From Halalkalibacter alkalisediminis (GTDB taxonomy: Bacteria; Bacillota; Bacilli; Bacillales; Bacillaceae_D): a stretch of DNA of 64,000 nt. The notes beneath the pieces are model-generated. The model saw only the letters and a program-made list of their open reading frames with translations, was not told the DNA's origin and made no database searches. Below are positions 40,566 through 49,888 of this stretch, piece by piece (within the stretch, counting starts at the first letter, position 1; every line of letters starts with the position of its first letter). Both the position numbers and the translations under genes were made by a program. The stretch is taken from NCBI RefSeq assembly GCF_028610705.1, contig NZ_JAQQWT010000006.1:186001-250000 (forward strand). Direction: 5' to 3'.

Positions 40566-42356
40566 CTAACTCGTTTCTTTTGTTCCATCTTCTTTAAGTG
40601 CCTCGACAATTGCCTCTGCCACTTTCTCTGGAATGGACAATTGTTTAAAATCGTCAACTGTTGCTTCTTTCATTTTTTTAACGGAACCGAAATGCTTTAA
40701 TAATTGTCGTTTTCGCTTTTCCCCCACACCAGGTATGTCATCAAGTGCCGATTTAAAAAACGTCTTAGACCGTGTTTGCCGATGAAAGGTAATCGCAAAT
40801 CGATGGACTTCGTCTTGAATACGCTGCAGTAAATAGAATTCATGGCTATCTCGTTTAAGCGGTATCTCAATCGGTGGATCTCCCATGAGTAGCTGAGAAG
40901 TTCGGTGCTTCTCATCTTTAGCAACTCCACATACGGGAATCAATAAGCCTAGTTCATCAACAATCACTTCTTGCGCAACGGCAATTTGCCCTTTCCCCCC
41001 GTCAATGACAATTAAATCAGGCAATGGCAATGATTCTTTTAATAGCCGAACGTACCGTCGACGGATGACTTCTCGCATGGAGCCATAATCATCTGGACCA
41101 TCAACCGTTTTAATTTTGTATTTACGATAATCTTTGCGACTTGGCTTCCCGTCTACGAAAGATACCATCGCTGAGACAGGATCTGTTCCTTGAATATTAG
41201 AATTATCAAATGCCTCGATCCGGTAAGGTGTTGAAATTCCCATTGCTTCACCAAGACGTTCAATGGCTTTAATCGTCCTTTCCTCATCCCTTTCAATCAA
41301 TGAGAATTTTTCCTTTAAAGCAACAGCAGCATTTTGATTGGCCAAGTCAAGCAATTCTTTTTTCTTCCCACGTTTTGGATGGTGAATTTTCACCTCGAGT
41401 AATTCTTCAATCAGCTCTGCATCGACGGTTTCAGGAAGGAGAATCTCTGTCGGTTTAATATGTTCTTTTTTCAGGTAAAATTGCCCGATAAATGTCATTA
41501 AATCCTCGTGGGCTTCTTTATAAAATGGAAAAATAGAAACGTCTCTCTCAATGAGTTTCCCTTGTCGAATAAAAAAGACTTGAACACACATCCAACCTTT
41601 ATCATAGGAAAAGCCAAACACGTCTCGGTCTACCAAATCACTAATCATCATCTTTTGTTTTTGCATCACTGTCTCCATATGCTGCAATGTATCACGAATT
41701 TCTTTTGCACGCTCAAAATCCATTTCCTCGGCCGCTTTCATCATCTTGTCCGTTAACTTCTCTTTGATCTCATCTTGGCCTGAACGTAAAAATTTCGTGA
41801 TATCTTGTACCATTGCTTGGTTCTGTTCTTTCGTCACCTCAGCTACACATGGCGCTAGACACTGACCGATGTGATAATATAGGCACACTTTATCTGGAAG
41901 GGTTCGACATTTTCTTAACGGATATAAACGATCCAACAGTTTTTTCGTTTCCGTAGCAGCCCCTGCATTTGGGTATGGACCAAAATACTTCCCACCATCT
42001 TTTTTTACTTGTCGCGTCGTAATTAGCCTTGGATGTTCTTCATTTGTAATTTTTAAATAAGGGTAAGATTTATCATCTTTTAGCATTACATTATATTTCG
42101 GATCATGCTTTTTAATTAAATTCATCTCTAAAATTAAGGCTTCAATATTAGAGGATGTAACAATATATTCAAAATCAGCAATCTCACTTACAAGTCGTTG
42201 TGTTTTGCCGTCGTGTGAACCAGTAAAATAAGAGCGAACGCGATTTTTCAGCACTTTCGCTTTCCCAACATAAATGATCGTCCCTTGACGGTCCTTCATT
42301 AGATAACAGCCTGGTTGATCAGGCAGAAACATAAGCTTTTCTTTTATTTGACTCAT
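40566..42356 (-). CDS. uvrC: Excinuclease ABC subunit C
   Basis: A 596-residue nucleotide-excision-repair nuclease. The N-terminal GIY-YIG domain starts [20 protein letters not shown], followed by a UVR motif ([14 protein letters not shown]), an RNase H-like nuclease domain ([29 protein letters not shown]) and C-terminal helix-hairpin-helix repeats ([20 protein letters not shown]). GGAG precedes the ATG at 42356. Upstream of lysC and downstream of trxA, as in B. subtilis. No LexA box was recognised. Confidence 0.96.
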   Translation of the reverse strand: MSQIKEKLMFLPDQPGCYLMKDRQGTIIYVGKAKVLKNRVRSYFTGSHDGKTQRLVSEIADFEYIVTSSNIEALILEMNLIKKHDPKYNVMLKDDKSYPYLKITNEEHPRLITTRQVKKDGGKYFGPYPNAGAATETKKLLDRLYPLRKCRTLPDKVCLYYHIGQCLAPCVAEVTKEQNQAMVQDITKFLRSGQDEIKEKLTDKMMKAAEEMDFERAKEIRDTLQHMETVMQKQKMMISDLVDRDVFGFSYDKGWMCVQVFFIRQGKLIERDVSIFPFYKEAHEDLMTFIGQFYLKKEHIKPTEILLPETVDAELIEELLEVKIHHPKRGKKKELLDLANQNAAVALKEKFSLIERDEERTIKAIERLGEAMGISTPYRIEAFDNSNIQGTDPVSAMVSFVDGKPSRKDYRKYKIKTVDGPDDYGSMREVIRRRYVRLLKESLPLPDLIVIDGGKGQIAVAQEVIVDELGLLIPVCGVAKDEKHRTSQLLMGDPPIEIPLKRDSHEFYLLQRIQDEVHRFAITFHRQTRSKTFFKSALDDIPGVGEKRKRQLLKHFGSVKKMKEATVDDFKQLSIPEKVAEAIVEALKEDGTKETS

Positions 42357-42487
42357 CGTACTCCACCTCACCCTCTATTGTTTGCCTAGAATGAGAAGAA
42401 AAGCAAGCAAGACCTTTTTAGAAATACATGGATTATTGATTTCTTGACCAAGTTCCTTTTAAATACGTGATCCACTTGCTCCAAATG

Positions 42488-42517
42488 AAAAGCCCGTTCT
42501 CAGAAAAGAGAACGGGC
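42488..42517 (-). terminator. trxA terminator
   Basis: A 10-bp perfect stem (GCCCGTTCTC and complement), 6-nt loop, U-run on the minus strand. Confidence 0.9.
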
Positions 42518-42531
42518 ACCGAAGCATTACT

Positions 42532-42846
42532 TTATAGATGCTTATTTAGCAATTCAGCTAATGCTTCTTTTGGTTGGAAGCCAACCACTTGATCCACTAC
42601 TTCTCCGTCTTTGAAAACAAGTAGTGTTGGGATGCTCATGACGCTGTATTTACCAGCTGTTTCTTGGTTTTCATCCACATCAAGCTTTGCAATTTTTACT
42701 TTATCGCCCATTTCAGAATCAAGTTCCTCTAGGACAGGAGCGATCATTTTACAAGGTCCGCACCAAGGTGCCCAGAAATCAGCAAGGACAACACCTTGAC
42801 TTGTTTCAGATGCGAATGTTTGATCTGTTACATTTACAATTGCCAT
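42532..42846 (-). CDS. trxA: Thioredoxin
   Basis: A 104-residue thioredoxin with the active site WCGPCK (Cys29 and Cys32), cis-proline in SIPTLLVF, and the usual C-terminal GFQPKEAL helix. It reduces protein disulfides in the cytosol. AAGGAGG precedes the ATG at 42846; the longer frame to 42909 overlaps the promoter. Confidence 0.97.
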   Translation of the reverse strand: MAIVNVTDQTFASETSQGVVLADFWAPWCGPCKMIAPVLEELDSEMGDKVKIAKLDVDENQETAGKYSVMSIPTLLVFKDGEVVDQVVGFQPKEALAELLNKHL

Positions 42847-42889
42847 TAATAAAAACCTCCTTAGATCATTACAAGTTTGATTCACATTG

Positions 42890-42919
42890 ATTATACCAAA
42901 CACTTCCACTGCTGGCGAA
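42890..42919 (-). promoter_or_regulatory. Candidate promoter of trxA
   Basis: TATAAT with extended -10 (TGG) on the minus strand and a weak TTCGCC -35 at 18 nt. The extended -10 carries most of the signal. Confidence 0.5.
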
Positions 42920-42981
42920 TTTGTTGCTTAGTTATTATTGTATCCTTCTTTTGATCAGATACGCACAAAACACTTCTAAGT

Positions 42982-43007
42982 AAAAAGAAACCACCAATGG
43001 CGGTTTC
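42982..43007 (-). terminator. Terminator of the fadR-fadB-etfBA operon
   Basis: A 9-bp stem GAAACCGCC/GGTGGTTTC with a 3-nt loop and a following UUUUU on the minus strand, 11 bp after etfA. Confidence 0.85.
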
Positions 43008-43017
43008 CTTTACTTAT

Positions 43018-43995
43018 TTAGTTAGAAACTAAAGCGCTCTTTAGCTCTTCCGTTAAAATGGGCACAATTTCAAACAAGTCGCCAACGATGCCATAATCAG
43101 CTACTTCAAAAATTGGCGCTTCTGGATCTTTGTTAATTGCAACGATTACTTTTGAGTTTGACATCCCCGCTAAGTGTTGAATGGCTCCTGAAATTCCAAT
43201 AGCAAAATAAAGGTCTGGTGTAACCACTTTTCCTGTTTGACCAATTTGAAGGCCATAATCGCAATATTCAGCGTCACACGCTCCCCGTGAAGCCCCAACA
43301 GCACCTCCTAGTAAATCGGCAAGTTCTTGAAGTGGTTTGAAACCTTCTTCACTCTTCACCCCACGGCCACCTGCAACGATGACATTGGCTTCAGAAAGGT
43401 CAACCCCACCTGTTGCTTTACGAACGACATCTCGAATCGTTGTGCGAAGATCTTTAATATCAACCGTTACAGACGAGACATCACCCGTACGCGCAGTGTC
43501 TTGTTCAAGCGCTGGAATATTGTTTGGTCGAATGGTTGCAAATACAACACCTTCATTGACTTTCTTTTTCTCAAATGCCTTACCAGAATAGATAGGGCGC
43601 GTAAATACTGGCTCGCCGCCATCTACATCAATTGCAATTGCATCTGAAATTAAACCTGCATTTAACTTCATCGCTAGACGAGGCGATACGTCTTTACCCA
43701 TTGCCGTGTGTCCAAGGATAACCCCTTCCGGATTTTCCACATCAAACACTTGTAAAAGGGCTTGTTGATAAGCATCTGTCGTATATGATTTAAGATCTGC
43801 ATGATTCACTGTTACAACGCGGTCTGCACCGTATTGAATCAATGAATCTGCTAAATCGCTTACATTTTCACCTAGAAGAACGCCAACCACTTCTCCACCG
43901 TCTGAAATGGTCTTTCCTGCTGCAACTGCTTCATATGATACATTACGTAATTCTCCATCTCGCACTTCACCGATGACTAATACTTTTTTCGCCAT
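43018..43995 (-). CDS. etfA: Electron transfer flavoprotein alpha subunit
   Basis: A 325-residue FAD-carrying subunit. The C-terminal FAD domain shows GGAVGASRGACDAEYCDYGLQIGQTGK and YFAIGISGAIQHLAGMSNS. With EtfB it accepts electrons from acyl-CoA dehydrogenases in beta-oxidation. It lies 14 bp after etfB in the fad operon. Confidence 0.95.
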   Translation of the reverse strand: MAKKVLVIGEVRDGELRNVSYEAVAAGKTISDGGEVVGVLLGENVSDLADSLIQYGADRVVTVNHADLKSYTTDAYQQALLQVFDVENPEGVILGHTAMGKDVSPRLAMKLNAGLISDAIAIDVDGGEPVFTRPIYSGKAFEKKKVNEGVVFATIRPNNIPALEQDTARTGDVSSVTVDIKDLRTTIRDVVRKATGGVDLSEANVIVAGGRGVKSEEGFKPLQELADLLGGAVGASRGACDAEYCDYGLQIGQTGKVVTPDLYFAIGISGAIQHLAGMSNSKVIVAINKDPEAPIFEVADYGIVGDLFEIVPILTEELKSALVSN

Positions 43996-44009
43996 GATTA
44001 CCCCTCCTA

Positions 44010-44780
44010 TTAAATGACTTTCGCTTCAGATTTAAGTAATGATACAAGCTCTTTTACTTGAGTTGCTGGATCTCCTTCAAGCACTTTTCCTGCTTGTTTG
44101 GCAGGTGGTAAGAATATTTCTACTATCGTTGTTTTTGCTTCCACATCATCTTCATCTAAATCGAGATCATCTAAATCCAGTTTTTCTAATGGCTTTTTCT
44201 TTGCCTTCATGATTCCAGGTAAAGAAGGATACCGTGGTTCATTTAATCCTTGTTGTGCAGTGACTAAAACAGGCAGAGACACTTCAACCGTTTCTTCATC
44301 CCCTTCAACATCACGTACAATCGTTGCTTTACCATCAGCAACGGTTAACTTCGTAATCGTTGTAACTTGAGCAATATTTAATAGTTCAGCTACACGAGGT
44401 CCGACTTGACCTGATCCTCCATCAACGGCAACGTTTCCACCTAAAATAATGTCTACTTCTTGATCTTTCAAATAAGTAGCTAGAAGAGTCGCAGTTGTGA
44501 ATTGATCTAACTCATCCACTTCTTCACTATCAATAAGGACCGCTTTGTCTGCTCCCATTGCTAGTGCTGTACGAAGCTCTTTTTCAGCTTCTTCTTCTCC
44601 AACTGTCACTACTGTTACTTCCCCACCATGTTCATCGCGAAGAACGATTGCTTCTTCAATGGCATACTCATCATAAGGATTAATGATAAATTCAGCTCCA
44701 CTTTCAGCGATTCGACCACCACTAATTGAAATCTTTTCCTCAGTATCAAACGTACGCTTCATGATGACAAAAATGTTCAT
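44010..44780 (-). CDS. etfB: Electron transfer flavoprotein beta subunit
   Basis: A 256-residue AMP-binding subunit with the signature region INPYDEYAIEEAI and GGNVAVDGGSGQVGPRVAELL, and an acidic insertion LDLDDLDLDEDDVEAK near the C-terminus. It pairs with EtfA. A GGAGG site precedes the ATG. Confidence 0.95.
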   Translation of the reverse strand: MNIFVIMKRTFDTEEKISISGGRIAESGAEFIINPYDEYAIEEAIVLRDEHGGEVTVVTVGEEEAEKELRTALAMGADKAVLIDSEEVDELDQFTTATLLATYLKDQEVDIILGGNVAVDGGSGQVGPRVAELLNIAQVTTITKLTVADGKATIVRDVEGDEETVEVSLPVLVTAQQGLNEPRYPSLPGIMKAKKKPLEKLDLDDLDLDEDDVEAKTTIVEIFLPPAKQAGKVLEGDPATQVKELVSLLKSEAKVI

Positions 44781-44801
44781 GTGAATCCCTCCTACAATGT
44801 A

Positions 44802-45578
44802 TTATTTATTTTTAAAATTTGGTGAGCGCTTTTCAATAAATGCTTGGATCCCTTCTTTTCCATCAACAGAATCAAAAACTTCTCCAAACAACTCTGCTTC
44901 TTTGCTAGAACCAGCATCTTGCTGTGGATTTCTGCTATAACGCAATAATTCAAGCGTTCTCTTCACGGAAACCCTACTCTTAGCTGCTATTTTTTTAGCT
45001 AGTTTACGAGATTCTTCTAATAGTTCTGCTTCTGTAGCAAAAGTAGAATTGACAAGTCCGATCGCTTTTGCTTCAGCTCCCGATATTGGATCACTCGTTA
45101 ACATCATTTCAGCTGCTTTGGCCGTCCCGACAAACCGAGGGAGTCGTTGACTACCTGCAAATCCTGGAATTAATCCTAAGGACAGTTCAGGTAATCCTAA
45201 CTTAGCATCTTCAGTAGTAAGTCTAATGTGACAGGACATCGCAAGCTCTAAACCTCCACCAAGAGCAGCACCATGAATCGCTACGATAATCGGTTTTGCG
45301 AAATCTTCCATCCTTCTAAAGAGTTGCTGACCATGCCTAGCATTCTGAGCAAATTCTGCTCCGTTTAGCGCTTCTGTAAATTCCTTAATATCAGCACCTG
45401 CCGCAAAGAAGCGTCCCTCTCCATGAAGCAGGAGAACATGGACATCATCGTTTCTTTCAAGCTCAATCAAAACTTGATCAAGCTCTGCAAGAACGCTCTT
45501 TGACAGAGCGTTTGCAGGCGGGCGATTTAGCGTAACCGTAGCGATTTTTTCTTCTACAACCACTTTGAAATAATCCAT
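44802..45578 (-). CDS. fadB: Enoyl-CoA hydratase
   Basis: A 258-residue crotonase-family protein (YsiB/FadB of B. subtilis) that hydrates trans-2-enoyl-CoA in beta-oxidation. The oxyanion-hole and catalytic region is AAGADIKEF, HGAALGGGLELAMSC and GLPELSLGLIPGFAGSQRLPR, with the two catalytic glutamates retained. Between fadR and etfB. Confidence 0.93.
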   Translation of the reverse strand: MDYFKVVVEEKIATVTLNRPPANALSKSVLAELDQVLIELERNDDVHVLLLHGEGRFFAAGADIKEFTEALNGAEFAQNARHGQQLFRRMEDFAKPIIVAIHGAALGGGLELAMSCHIRLTTEDAKLGLPELSLGLIPGFAGSQRLPRFVGTAKAAEMMLTSDPISGAEAKAIGLVNSTFATEAELLEESRKLAKKIAAKSRVSVKRTLELLRYSRNPQQDAGSSKEAELFGEVFDSVDGKEGIQAFIEKRSPNFKNK

Positions 45579-45605
45579 TTCCTTCTCTCCTTTGCATCAT
45601 CAAAG

Positions 45606-46190
45606 CTAAGCGCGGAATGCACGAAGTAACAAGTTGTGAACAGGCTCAGCTGAAGCGATTAAATCATATTTACAATCCTTCATCACCCAGTTCGTTACTA
45701 CTTCATCTAGCGTACCAAAGATCATTTGACGAGCTAAACGGTTATCTAAGTCGGCAATGAAATAACCAGCTTCTTTTCCTTCAGTAAGCAATTCTTCTAA
45801 CAAAATTAAGTAATTCTTAAAAATTGTATTAATTTTCAATCGTAAATCCTTATTTGATTGTCGTAGCTCAAGCTGTGTAACGATGGCCAAGTGCTTATCT
45901 GCTTGGAGTTGTTCAAAATGCATCTTCACTAAAATTAAAAGTTTGTCTTCAACCGAAGTCTCTGACGCAATGCGTTCTCGAATAATTTCAACAAAATGAC
46001 CCATCTTCTCTTTAAATAAAGAGGTTAGAATATCTTCTTTATTTTCAAAATATAAATAGATCGTACCATCAGCAACACCAGCTTCTTTGGCAATTTTAGA
46101 TACTTGCGCTTGATGATAACCATGACTAGCAATCACTTTAACGGCAGCATCGATAATCTGGTTGTATTTAGGTCCTTTTTTCTTTCCCAC
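45606..46190 (-). CDS. fadR: Fatty acid degradation regulator FadR (TetR family)
   Basis: A 194-residue TetR-type repressor. The N-terminal helix-turn-helix is IDAAVKVIASHGYHQAQVSK with AGVADGTIYLYFENKEDIL. In B. subtilis FadR (YsiA) represses beta-oxidation genes and is released by long-chain acyl-CoA. Start codon is GTG with GGAGAG 9 nt upstream. A consensus FadR operator sits in its own leader and another overlaps the lcfA promoter. Confidence 0.95.
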   Translation of the reverse strand: MGKKKGPKYNQIIDAAVKVIASHGYHQAQVSKIAKEAGVADGTIYLYFENKEDILTSLFKEKMGHFVEIIRERIASETSVEDKLLILVKMHFEQLQADKHLAIVTQLELRQSNKDLRLKINTIFKNYLILLEELLTEGKEAGYFIADLDNRLARQMIFGTLDEVVTNWVMKDCKYDLIASAEPVHNLLLRAFRA

Positions 46191-46212
46191 TGTCGTCGTC
46201 TCTCCTTTAAAA

Positions 46213-46230
46213 TGAATGAGTGTTCATTCA
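46213..46230. promoter_or_regulatory. FadR operator in front of fadR
   Basis: TGAATGAGTGTTCATTCA, a near-perfect palindrome that fits the FadR consensus TGAATGANTANTCATTCA except one central base. It lies between the promoter and fadR, suited to autoregulation. Confidence 0.88.
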
Positions 46231-46238
46231 TAATCTCT

Positions 46239-46267
46239 ATTGTAGTGAAAAAGCTTGTGACTGTCAA
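46239..46267 (-). promoter_or_regulatory. Sigma-A promoter of fadR-fadB-etfBA
   Basis: TTGACA, 17-nt spacer, TACAAT on the minus strand. The FadR operator starts 9 nt downstream of the -10 box, so it covers the start point. Confidence 0.8.
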
Positions 46268-46294
46268 TCATTTCTTCTATTTAATTTAAAGAGG

Positions 46295-48001
46295 TTAACT
46301 AGTCTTTTTGTTTACTTGCTGCTTTTTTTCTTTTTCTTCCTCAATTAACACGCGTTTTAAGATTTTCCCTACGATGGTTTTTGGGAGTTCATCACGGAAT
46401 TCATATTTTCTTGGTACTTTATAAGCAGCTAAGTTTTGACGACAATACGCGTTCAATTCCTCTTCTGTTAGGGTGGTCCCTGCTTTTTTTACGATGAAAA
46501 CTTTTACTGTTTCGCCGCGATACTCATCAGGTATTCCGATTGCAACAGCTTCCTGAACGCTTTCATGATTGTAGAGTACTTCTTCAATTTCACGAGGATA
46601 GATGTTGAAACCACCAGCGATAATCATGTCCTTTTTCCGGTCAACAATGTAGAAAAATCCTTCTTCATCCATATATCCCATATCTCCGGTTAATAACCAT
46701 TCTCCATTCATCGTAGCTGCTGTGTCCTCAGGACGTTTCCAATAACCTTTCATGACTTGCGGTCCTCGAATCGCTAATTCTCCTACTTCGCCTTGAGAAG
46801 CTGGTTCTCCTGTTTCCATTGAAAGAATAATTGCTTCTGTATCAGGCCAAGGTAATCCGATACTCGCTTTGCGTCGCTCTCCATATAATAAATTACAGTG
46901 AGTGACCGGTGCCGCTTCTGTTAGTCCATATCCTTCTACTAAACGTCCGCCTGTTAATTTTTCAAAGCGATCTTGGACCTCAACAGGTAAAGCTGCAGAA
47001 CCACTAATACACGTTTCAATCGATGTAAGATTGTATTTTTTCATATCAGGGTGATTAATTAATCCGATATACATCGTTGGCGCACCAGGGAATATCGTTA
47101 TTTTTTTCTCATGAATGATTTTCAATACTTGTTTTACATCAAACTTTGGTACGATATGCAAAGTGTTCCCCGTTAGCAAAGTTAAATTCATCGATACCGT
47201 CATTCCATACACGTGGAAAAAAGGAAGTACTGCGAGGGTTCTTTCTTCGCCCTCTTTCATTTTGTGCATCCAATATCGACATTGAATCGTATTAGCGACT
47301 ATACTTTTGTGAGTCAACATAACTCCTTTAGCTAATCCTGTAGTCCCACCTGTATATTGTAACAAAGCTAAATCTTCTTCCGGATCGACATCGATTGAAA
47401 GTTTTTGATCTGCACCCTTTTTTAGTAAAGAACTAAACGAATGTGTTGATCCATTATATGCCACATCAACCGATAGCCCTGTATTCTTTTTTTCGATAAA
47501 AGGATAGATCAGGTTTTTCGGAAACGGTAGATAATCTTTGATAGCGGTTACAATAATGCGTTCAACTGCTGTAGCTTTTTTTACCTTCATGACTCTTGGA
47601 TAAAGCAAATCGAGACATAGTATAATCTTTGCCTCAGAATCAACTAACTGATGTTCGAGTTCTCTTTCTACATATAACGGGTTCGTTTGAACGACAACGC
47701 CGCCTGCCATTAACGTTGCAAAATAAGCAATAACTCCTTGCGGGCAATTGGGAAGCATAATTGCCACTCGATCTCCCTTTTCTAACCCTAAAGTTTGTAG
47801 CTGATTAGCAAATCTTCTCACGGATTGAGCAAACTCCTTATATGTAAGAGATTTCCCTAAAAACTCAAGTGCGACATGATTAGGAGAACGCAGAGCGACT
47901 TCTTCGACTAATTCATGCAATGCTTGCTTTGGATAATCAATTGAAGCTGGTATTTCTTTATCGTAACGCTGGATCCAATTTTTTTCAGTTACAGTTACCA
48001 A
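46295..48001 (-). CDS. lcfA: Long-chain fatty acid-CoA ligase
   Basis: A 568-residue ANL-superfamily ligase that activates fatty acids with ATP and CoA. Motifs: P-loop YTGGTTGLAKGV, GYGLTEAAP, TGDMGYMDEEGFFYIVDRKKDMII and the C-terminal KTIVGKILKRVL lysine motif. The start is TTG with GAGGAGG 9 nt upstream. It is convergent in function with fadR and closely related to a second copy at 49889. Confidence 0.92.
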   Translation of the reverse strand: MVTVTEKNWIQRYDKEIPASIDYPKQALHELVEEVALRSPNHVALEFLGKSLTYKEFAQSVRRFANQLQTLGLEKGDRVAIMLPNCPQGVIAYFATLMAGGVVVQTNPLYVERELEHQLVDSEAKIILCLDLLYPRVMKVKKATAVERIIVTAIKDYLPFPKNLIYPFIEKKNTGLSVDVAYNGSTHSFSSLLKKGADQKLSIDVDPEEDLALLQYTGGTTGLAKGVMLTHKSIVANTIQCRYWMHKMKEGEERTLAVLPFFHVYGMTVSMNLTLLTGNTLHIVPKFDVKQVLKIIHEKKITIFPGAPTMYIGLINHPDMKKYNLTSIETCISGSAALPVEVQDRFEKLTGGRLVEGYGLTEAAPVTHCNLLYGERRKASIGLPWPDTEAIILSMETGEPASQGEVGELAIRGPQVMKGYWKRPEDTAATMNGEWLLTGDMGYMDEEGFFYIVDRKKDMIIAGGFNIYPREIEEVLYNHESVQEAVAIGIPDEYRGETVKVFIVKKAGTTLTEEELNAYCRQNLAAYKVPRKYEFRDELPKTIVGKILKRVLIEEEKEKKQQVNKKTS

Positions 48002-48061
48002 GTAAAACAGCCTCCTCTATTTCCTCTCCTTCCAAAGCTTTCATCCTCTCTATTCTCTATT

Positions 48062-48079
48062 GTAATGAATATTCATTCA
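48062..48079. promoter_or_regulatory. FadR operator in front of lcfA
   Basis: GTAATGAATATTCATTCA matches 16 of 18 positions of the FadR consensus (including the two free positions) and overlaps the probable -10 TACAAT of lcfA on the minus strand. Confidence 0.8.
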
Positions 48080-48177
48080 TTTTTAAATAGAAATTTGCAA
48101 CTTTTTAATAATTCCCACAAAAAATCTTTGTTTTAGCATGCAAAAAGGAGACAATAGTATAAAGTGAGGTGAATTTT

Positions 48178-48822
48178 ATGAAACATGTGTTTAGTTTTTT
48201 TCTATTAATGATCATGGTTGTTGGCTGTCAAAATGAAACTTCCCCTCCTAATACTGTCGAGGATGAGAGACTGCCTGAAATAGAAGTAGATGAAGAGAAT
48301 ACAGAAACCGCTTTTTACGAGGTTGTTGAATCTTATCAACCATTAACGGACTATGATATGTATCATGATGGGACTGGCCTTGGGGAAGGAATGAATTTTC
48401 TTGAACAAAGTGGTCCTTACGTATTAGCGGTAGGTCACCAAGGGCAAGCAGTCGCTTTTTATCGTATTCTTAAAATTGACGACACGACAGAATCAATTCG
48501 AATTACTCATGAGTTTATGGAAGCAACTGATGAGTTTGAATCTATTCAACGTTCAATCGACGAGGGTGAAGAGCTTTCTGTTTTACTAGAACAATATCAA
48601 GCCACAGACCAAAATGAAGACCGTCTCTTCTTTTCAGCTAACGAACAGCCTGAAACGATTATTCTCATACCTGGTGAAGATCTATCTGTCCTCCCAGTAA
48701 CCGTTAATCAGACGATCTATTATTTTGCTGAAGGTAGAGGTTTAGTTCAAATCCGCTACACCGATGATACGGTGATCGAATTGTTTGGAGAAGAACAAGT
48801 AGCTGAAAGCAATCCTCATTGA
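48178..48822 (+). CDS. Unknown secreted lipoprotein
   Basis: A 214-residue protein with a signal peptide ending in MVVGC (lipid-modified Cys17), then a Pro/Glu/Asp-rich acidic linker and a soluble domain of about 170 residues without recognised motifs. GAGGTG lies 6 nt before the ATG. It is the only plus-strand gene in the fatty acid block and has no counterpart in the B. subtilis order as I recall. Likely anchored outside the membrane; function unknown. Confidence 0.75.
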   Translation: MKHVFSFFLLMIMVVGCQNETSPPNTVEDERLPEIEVDEENTETAFYEVVESYQPLTDYDMYHDGTGLGEGMNFLEQSGPYVLAVGHQGQAVAFYRILKIDDTTESIRITHEFMEATDEFESIQRSIDEGEELSVLLEQYQATDQNEDRLFFSANEQPETIILIPGEDLSVLPVTVNQTIYYFAEGRGLVQIRYTDDTVIELFGEEQVAESNPH

Positions 48823-49011
48823 TGATTATTTTTTAGTGTTTGCGATCTCTGTATATGCCGGTGCCTCTTTTTGACATTATCGCAGGTGGGGGATAAATGT
48901 ATGCATCTCATTGTAGAATTTATGCCTTCATTCGCTCTCCTAAGCGTCACATCGAGAATTTATGCGTCAAATTTTTTTATATGTGTCACACCCTACACAA
49001 ACATGTACAAA

Positions 49012-49047
49012 AAACCAGTGTCATCAAATTAAACGATCACACTGGTT
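49012..49047. terminator. Terminator at the end of plsC
   Basis: Stem AACCAGTGT/ACACTGGTT with a 17-nt loop that begins and ends in further GATC/GATG-type pairing; U-run on the minus strand. It overlaps the last codons of plsC and may also serve the converging lipoprotein gene. Confidence 0.8.
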
Positions 49048-49717
49048 TATTCGTACATGCTTGTATTTGTTCTCTGACTTCTTCAGCCCAAACTTTCACG
49101 TCTTCTTTTGGCTTTTGCAAAGGAAGTATCGTCAGAACGACATGTCCTGCTGAGATTTTCCCGTTGTTTTGTTCCATTAGTTGAAAGGAACCTGAAATGG
49201 CAACAGGTAATATCGCTATCTTTTTTCGCTTCGCTGCCCTAAACGCACCTGTTTTAAATTCCCCTACTTGATCACCTTTACTACTTGTTCCTTCTGGAAA
49301 AATACATAGAACATCGTCAGTTAATTTCGTTTCCTCAATTTTTTGGTCGATATCTCTAATGGCCTGTCTTGGATTTTGACGATCAATAAACAAACACCTT
49401 TTTAGTTCCATCCACTTACTTCCTATCGGGATTTTCCGCAATTCCTGCTTGGATACAAACCCCATTCCTGAATGAACAAACCCTAACAATAACGGAATAT
49501 CAAAATTACTTTGATGGTTAGCGATAAGAATATAAGGTTCATCCGTCTGAAGATGTTCCTCTCCTCTTACTTCCACTGTTGAACCTGTAATTTGGACAAG
49601 ATTCCTCATTAGTTTTTCTGCGATCTGATCTGTTTTTTTCGCAACAAGCCTTTCATTCTTTGACAATAATCTAATATAATAGCGTTGCATCGGTAAGTGA
49701 CCTAATAGAAACCACAC
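49037..49717 (-). CDS. plsC: 1-acyl-glycerol-3-phosphate acyltransferase
   Basis: A 226-residue membrane-associated acyltransferase of phospholipid synthesis. Motif I NHQSNFD (H-x4-D), motif II region KRCLFIDRQNPRQA, and motif III FPEGTSSKG are intact. The frame opens with GTG at 49717 without a ribosome site, and the usual N-terminal membrane helix is cut short. An out-of-frame ATG at 49748 with a G-rich ribosome site could supply the missing start if one A/T in a homopolymer were shifted, so a frameshift or assembly error is possible. Confidence 0.85.
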   Translation of the reverse strand: MWFLLGHLPMQRYYIRLLSKNERLVAKKTDQIAEKLMRNLVQITGSTVEVRGEEHLQTDEPYILIANHQSNFDIPLLLGFVHSGMGFVSKQELRKIPIGSKWMELKRCLFIDRQNPRQAIRDIDQKIEETKLTDDVLCIFPEGTSSKGDQVGEFKTGAFRAAKRKKIAILPVAISGSFQLMEQNNGKISAGHVVLTILPLQKPKEDVKVWAEEVREQIQACTNKPV

Positions 49718-49783
49718 AATACAAAAATAAAAACGAACTGTTCTTCATGCTAAGCGAACCCCCCTCCTATTGAAACAAGGAGT

Positions 49784-49810
49784 AGTATAGCATAATTCAT
49801 TCGCTAGCAA
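49784..49810 (-). promoter_or_regulatory. Candidate promoter of plsC
   Basis: TTGCTA, 15-nt spacer, TATACT with extended -10 TGC on the minus strand. The spacer holds GAATGA, a FadR-like half-site. Confidence 0.4.
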
Positions 49811-49817
49811 TGAAAAA

Positions 49818-49852
49818 CGCTAGAGATCGTTTCTTAACTCCCTAGCGTCTTC
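49818..49852 (-). terminator. Terminator of the 49889 lcfA paralogue
   Basis: Stem CGCTAG.GA/TC.CTAGCG with one mismatch and a 13-nt loop, U-run on the minus strand, about 40 bp after the stop. Confidence 0.8.
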
Positions 49853-49888
49853 AAGATGCATCACCATGACTCAGGCGCACAAAAAAAT

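Noticed and set aside
48897-49184. Plus-strand 95-codon frame starting MYASHCRIYAFIRSP
   Set aside because: It runs through the plsC terminator and antisense to the plsC 3-prime end, with no recognisable domain; judged a chance frame despite a G-rich stretch before its ATG.
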